Below, one piece after another: positions 62,128 through 64,000 of a stretch of 64,000 nt of DNA. The notes below the pieces were generated by a model. That model did not search any database and was not told where the DNA came from. It saw nothing but the letters and a program-made list of their open reading frames with translations. The DNA lies in the NCBI GenBank assembly GCA_021819725.1, contig JAKAQR010000002.1, forward strand, positions 1-64,000, in the 5' to 3' direction. Made by a program: the position numbers and the translations under genes. The stretch is from Actinomycetes bacterium. Lineage in GTDB: Bacteria > Actinomycetota > Acidimicrobiia > Acidimicrobiales > Acidimicrobiaceae. Within the stretch, counting starts at the first letter, position 1. The number at the start of each line of letters is the position of its first letter.

Positions 62128-63675
62128 TCAGTTGACGAGGCGTTCCTTGCCCTCCCAATACGGTGCCCGCAATTTAAACTTCTGCAACTTGCCCGTGGCG
62201 GTTCGGGCTAGCTCCTCACGAAACTCGATCGAGGTCGGGCACTTGAAGTGCGCCATACGCTCCCGGCAAAACTCCTGCAGCTCCTTCTCCGTTGGATTCG
62301 TGCCCTGCTTCGGCACAACTAACGCCTTTACTGTCTCGCCCCACTTGACATCAGGCACGCCAATCACCGCCACCTCTGCAACGGCTGGATGCTGAAAGAG
62401 TGCATCCTCTACCTCGATGGAAGAGACGTTTTCTCCGCCGGTGATGATGACATCCTTCTTCCGGTCGAGAATCCGGAGGAATCCATCTCGGTAGACACCA
62501 CCGTCACCCGTATGGAACCATCCGCCAGCAAGGGCCTTCGCAGTCTCTTCAGGCTGCTCCCAATAGCCTTTGAAGACCTGATTCCCTTGAGCGAGCACCT
62601 CACCATCGACATCTTCAGCGATACGAACACCAATACTCGGAGTCCCAGCCATCGATAGACGACGCGCAAGCTCCGCCGGCTCCAACGCATCCCACTCCTG
62701 TGGCCGACGGTTCACCGTCAGCAGCGGAGAGGTCTCCGTCAAGCCATAGATCTGGATGAATTCCCAGCCGAGCACCTCCTGGATGCTCTCGATCGTCCGC
62801 GACGGTGGCGGCGCGCCTGCGGCAACCACACGCATGAGATCACGCCCTGGGATCTGGCGACCCTCACTGGCCCGACGCTCCGCACCCTGCAACGCGGCAG
62901 CCCAGACGGCCGGTGCACCACAGGCGATGGTCACACCCTCGTTTTCGACGTTGGCAAGGATGCTCTCCCCATCGATCTTTCGTTGGATCACATGGGTACC
63001 GCCCATGCCAGTTATTGCATAGGGCATACCCCAACCGTTGCAGTGAAACATGGGCAGCGTGTGCAAAAGCACATCTCGATCCGTCACCGTCGTGTGCCAA
63101 CCAAGTGTCGATGCGTTCAGCCAGGCGTTTCTATGGGTCATCTGGACCCCTTTAGGACGAGACGTGGTGCCAGAGGTGTAGTTGATCGAGCAGGCAAAAT
63201 CCTCGTCACCCGCCCAGACTGGAACCGATGCACCCTCGGCCAGGGGTGCAAAGAGCTGGGCATCCTCTACGCCGTCAAGGATGATCGACTTCTCGACCTT
63301 GACACCACCGAAGACATCGGCATACTCCGGGTCGATCAGGAGAAGCCGTGTACCCGAATGGTTGACGATGTATTGCACCTCATCGGCGTTCAATCGATAG
63401 TTGATGGGCACCAGGATCCGTCCATAGCCAGAGACACCAAAGTACGAGATCAAGAACTTCCCGGCGTTCGGAGACACGATACCAATCCGGTCCCCTACCT
63501 CATAACCCATCGCCTCGAGCGTGGAAGCCATACCCTTCACGCGCTGGCCTATCTCACCATAGGTCAACCGGCCCAGCGCACCAGGAACACCAGGATCATC
63601 GACCAGCGCTAAACGATCGGGATATACCTCGACGGCGCGATACAGGAAATCCAAGACGTTGAGTTCAACTTTCAT
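62128..63675 (-). CDS. Fatty-acyl-CoA ligase / AMP-binding enzyme
   Basis: The 515-residue adenylate-forming enzyme has the P-loop INYTSGTTSRPKGVQMTHRN, the A5 motif IQIYGLTETSPL, the A8 hinge WFHTGDGGVYRDGFLRILDRKKD and the C-terminal lysine in RTATGKLQKFKL. It activates a carboxylic acid, probably medium- or long-chain fatty acid, with ATP and CoA. ATG 63675 follows aaagggggg. The enoyl-CoA hydratase upstream on the same strand suggests a beta-oxidation group. Confidence 0.93.
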   Translation of the reverse strand: MKVELNVLDFLYRAVEVYPDRLALVDDPGVPGALGRLTYGEIGQRVKGMASTLEAMGYEVGDRIGIVSPNAGKFLISYFGVSGYGRILVPINYRLNADEVQYIVNHSGTRLLLIDPEYADVFGGVKVEKSIILDGVEDAQLFAPLAEGASVPVWAGDEDFACSINYTSGTTSRPKGVQMTHRNAWLNASTLGWHTTVTDRDVLLHTLPMFHCNGWGMPYAITGMGGTHVIQRKIDGESILANVENEGVTIACGAPAVWAAALQGAERRASEGRQIPGRDLMRVVAAGAPPPSRTIESIQEVLGWEFIQIYGLTETSPLLTVNRRPQEWDALEPAELARRLSMAGTPSIGVRIAEDVDGEVLAQGNQVFKGYWEQPEETAKALAGGWFHTGDGGVYRDGFLRILDRKKDVIITGGENVSSIEVEDALFQHPAVAEVAVIGVPDVKWGETVKALVVPKQGTNPTEKELQEFCRERMAHFKCPTSIEFREELARTATGKLQKFKLRAPYWEGKERLVN

Positions 63676-63745
63676 CTGCCCCCCCTTTTGACGTGCTAAG
63701 CCATGGTCTACGTCTACTGTAGCACGTCACCTACGATCGCGAAAT

Positions 63746-64000
63746 TCAAAGACCAGTGAATCGGGGACTGCGTCGCTCGGCGAATGCGCGAAGCCCTTCT
63801 TGATAGTCCTGGCTCGAGAAGATCGCGACCCGCTCATCCTCGGTTATGCGTCCATTCATGCTCGCCTTCGCCGCGGCGATCGACCGCGGTGCCAGCGTAG
63901 CAATTCGCAGCAGCTGCGCCAACACCTCGTCGCTCGAAGCAAAAGCCTGGGTCACAAGGCCAAGCGCGACGGCATCACCGGCAGCAACTCTCCTCGCGGT
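63746..64000 (-). CDS. Enoyl-CoA hydratase/isomerase, C-terminal part (5' end outside window)
   Basis: The last 84 residues of a crotonase-family protein are present. The frame runs to the window edge, and the sequence (GDAVALGLVTQAF, LAQLLRIATLAPRSIAAAKASMN, FSSQDYQEGLRAFAERRSPRFTG) is the usual C-terminal helical region. It is followed by the acyl-CoA ligase gene on the same strand after 70 nt. Confidence 0.88.
   Translation of the reverse strand, partial: TARRVAAGDAVALGLVTQAFASSDEVLAQLLRIATLAPRSIAAAKASMNGRITEDERVAIFSSQDYQEGLRAFAERRSPRFTGL

Noticed and set aside
1..64000. tRNA, rRNA, insertion sequence, prophage or attachment-site signals
   Set aside because: Reading the intergenic regions by eye gave no cloverleaf, transposase or integrase signature. 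A tRNA or RNA-family search could still find something in the longer gaps.

Overview
The window looks like chromosomal DNA from an actinobacterium, most likely an acidophilic, iron-cycling member of the class Acidimicrobiia (Ferrimicrobium/Acidithrix type). This rests on gene content and moderate GC judged by eye, not on a search. Actinobacterial signs are the imuA-imuB-dnaE2 mutasome operon, a mycothiol S-conjugate amidase (Mca) homologue, an FbiD/CofC coenzyme F420 gene, a DUF1707 protein, a SufBDCSU iron-sulfur operon with a Rieske gene, and many genes with a TANNNT promoter element 6-7 nt before the start codon (probable leaderless mRNAs). The GGVFNFGDAG repeats at the left edge are common in exported proteins of this class. 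No tRNA, rRNA, CRISPR array, prophage or insertion sequence was recognised.

Layout. 1-4.1 kb: tail of a repeat-rich surface protein, an ECF sigma/zinc anti-sigma pair, a 14-TM drug exporter and a metallo-beta-lactamase hydrolase. 4.2-8.7 kb: acyl-CoA dehydrogenase, DUF1707 protein, AhpD-like protein, an overlapping pair of RimK-like ATP-grasp ligases and a divergent alpha/beta-hydrolase-fold protein without its nucleophile. 8.8-12.3 kb: a two-component system coupled to a phosphodiester glycosidase-like exported protein. 12.4-26 kb: the suf region on the minus strand (sufB, then sufD-Rieske-sufC2, then sufC1-sufS-sufU). It is broken up by two plus-strand blocks: ferredoxin plus ferredoxin reductase, and crotonase, HtrA protease, a second two-component system and a small glycine-rich membrane protein. 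26-31.5 kb: S9 peptidase, a RodZ-C-terminal-like membrane protein, PilT ATPase and an RmlC-like epimerase. 32-34.2 kb: an ECF sigma factor overlapping a membrane-anchored seven-bladed propeller. 34.2-35.2 kb: about 1 kb with no convincing gene. 35.2-45.6 kb: MaoC hydratase, DUF6941-like protein, methyltransferase, CPBP protease, FtsH, YdjC-like protein, inositol-phosphatase-like/SCP2/Mca operon, acyl-CoA dehydrogenase and a branched-chain amino-acid-type binding lipoprotein. 45.7-51 kb: the SOS mutasome operon. 51.1-54.5 kb: a circularly permuted ATP-grasp / alpha-E / transglutaminase operon. 54.5-64 kb: a fused asymmetric ABC exporter, pirin, GntR regulator, RNase HII, FbiD/CofC plus PIG-L deacetylase, an acyl-CoA ligase and the end of an enoyl-CoA hydratase.

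How the genes fit together. Much of the window is housekeeping: Fe-S cluster assembly, protein quality control, acyl-CoA metabolism, SOS mutagenesis and envelope signalling. The most unusual points are: (i) a suf locus encoding two different, apparently active SufC ATPases, one beside sufD and one beside sufS; (ii) the sigma/propeller pair, in which all seven propeller repeats carry a C-x5-C pair; (iii) the tandem ATP-grasp ligases; (iv) a P-glycoprotein-like single-chain exporter with one consensus and one degenerate ATP site; and (v) the SOS operator overlapping a probable leaderless imuA promoter.
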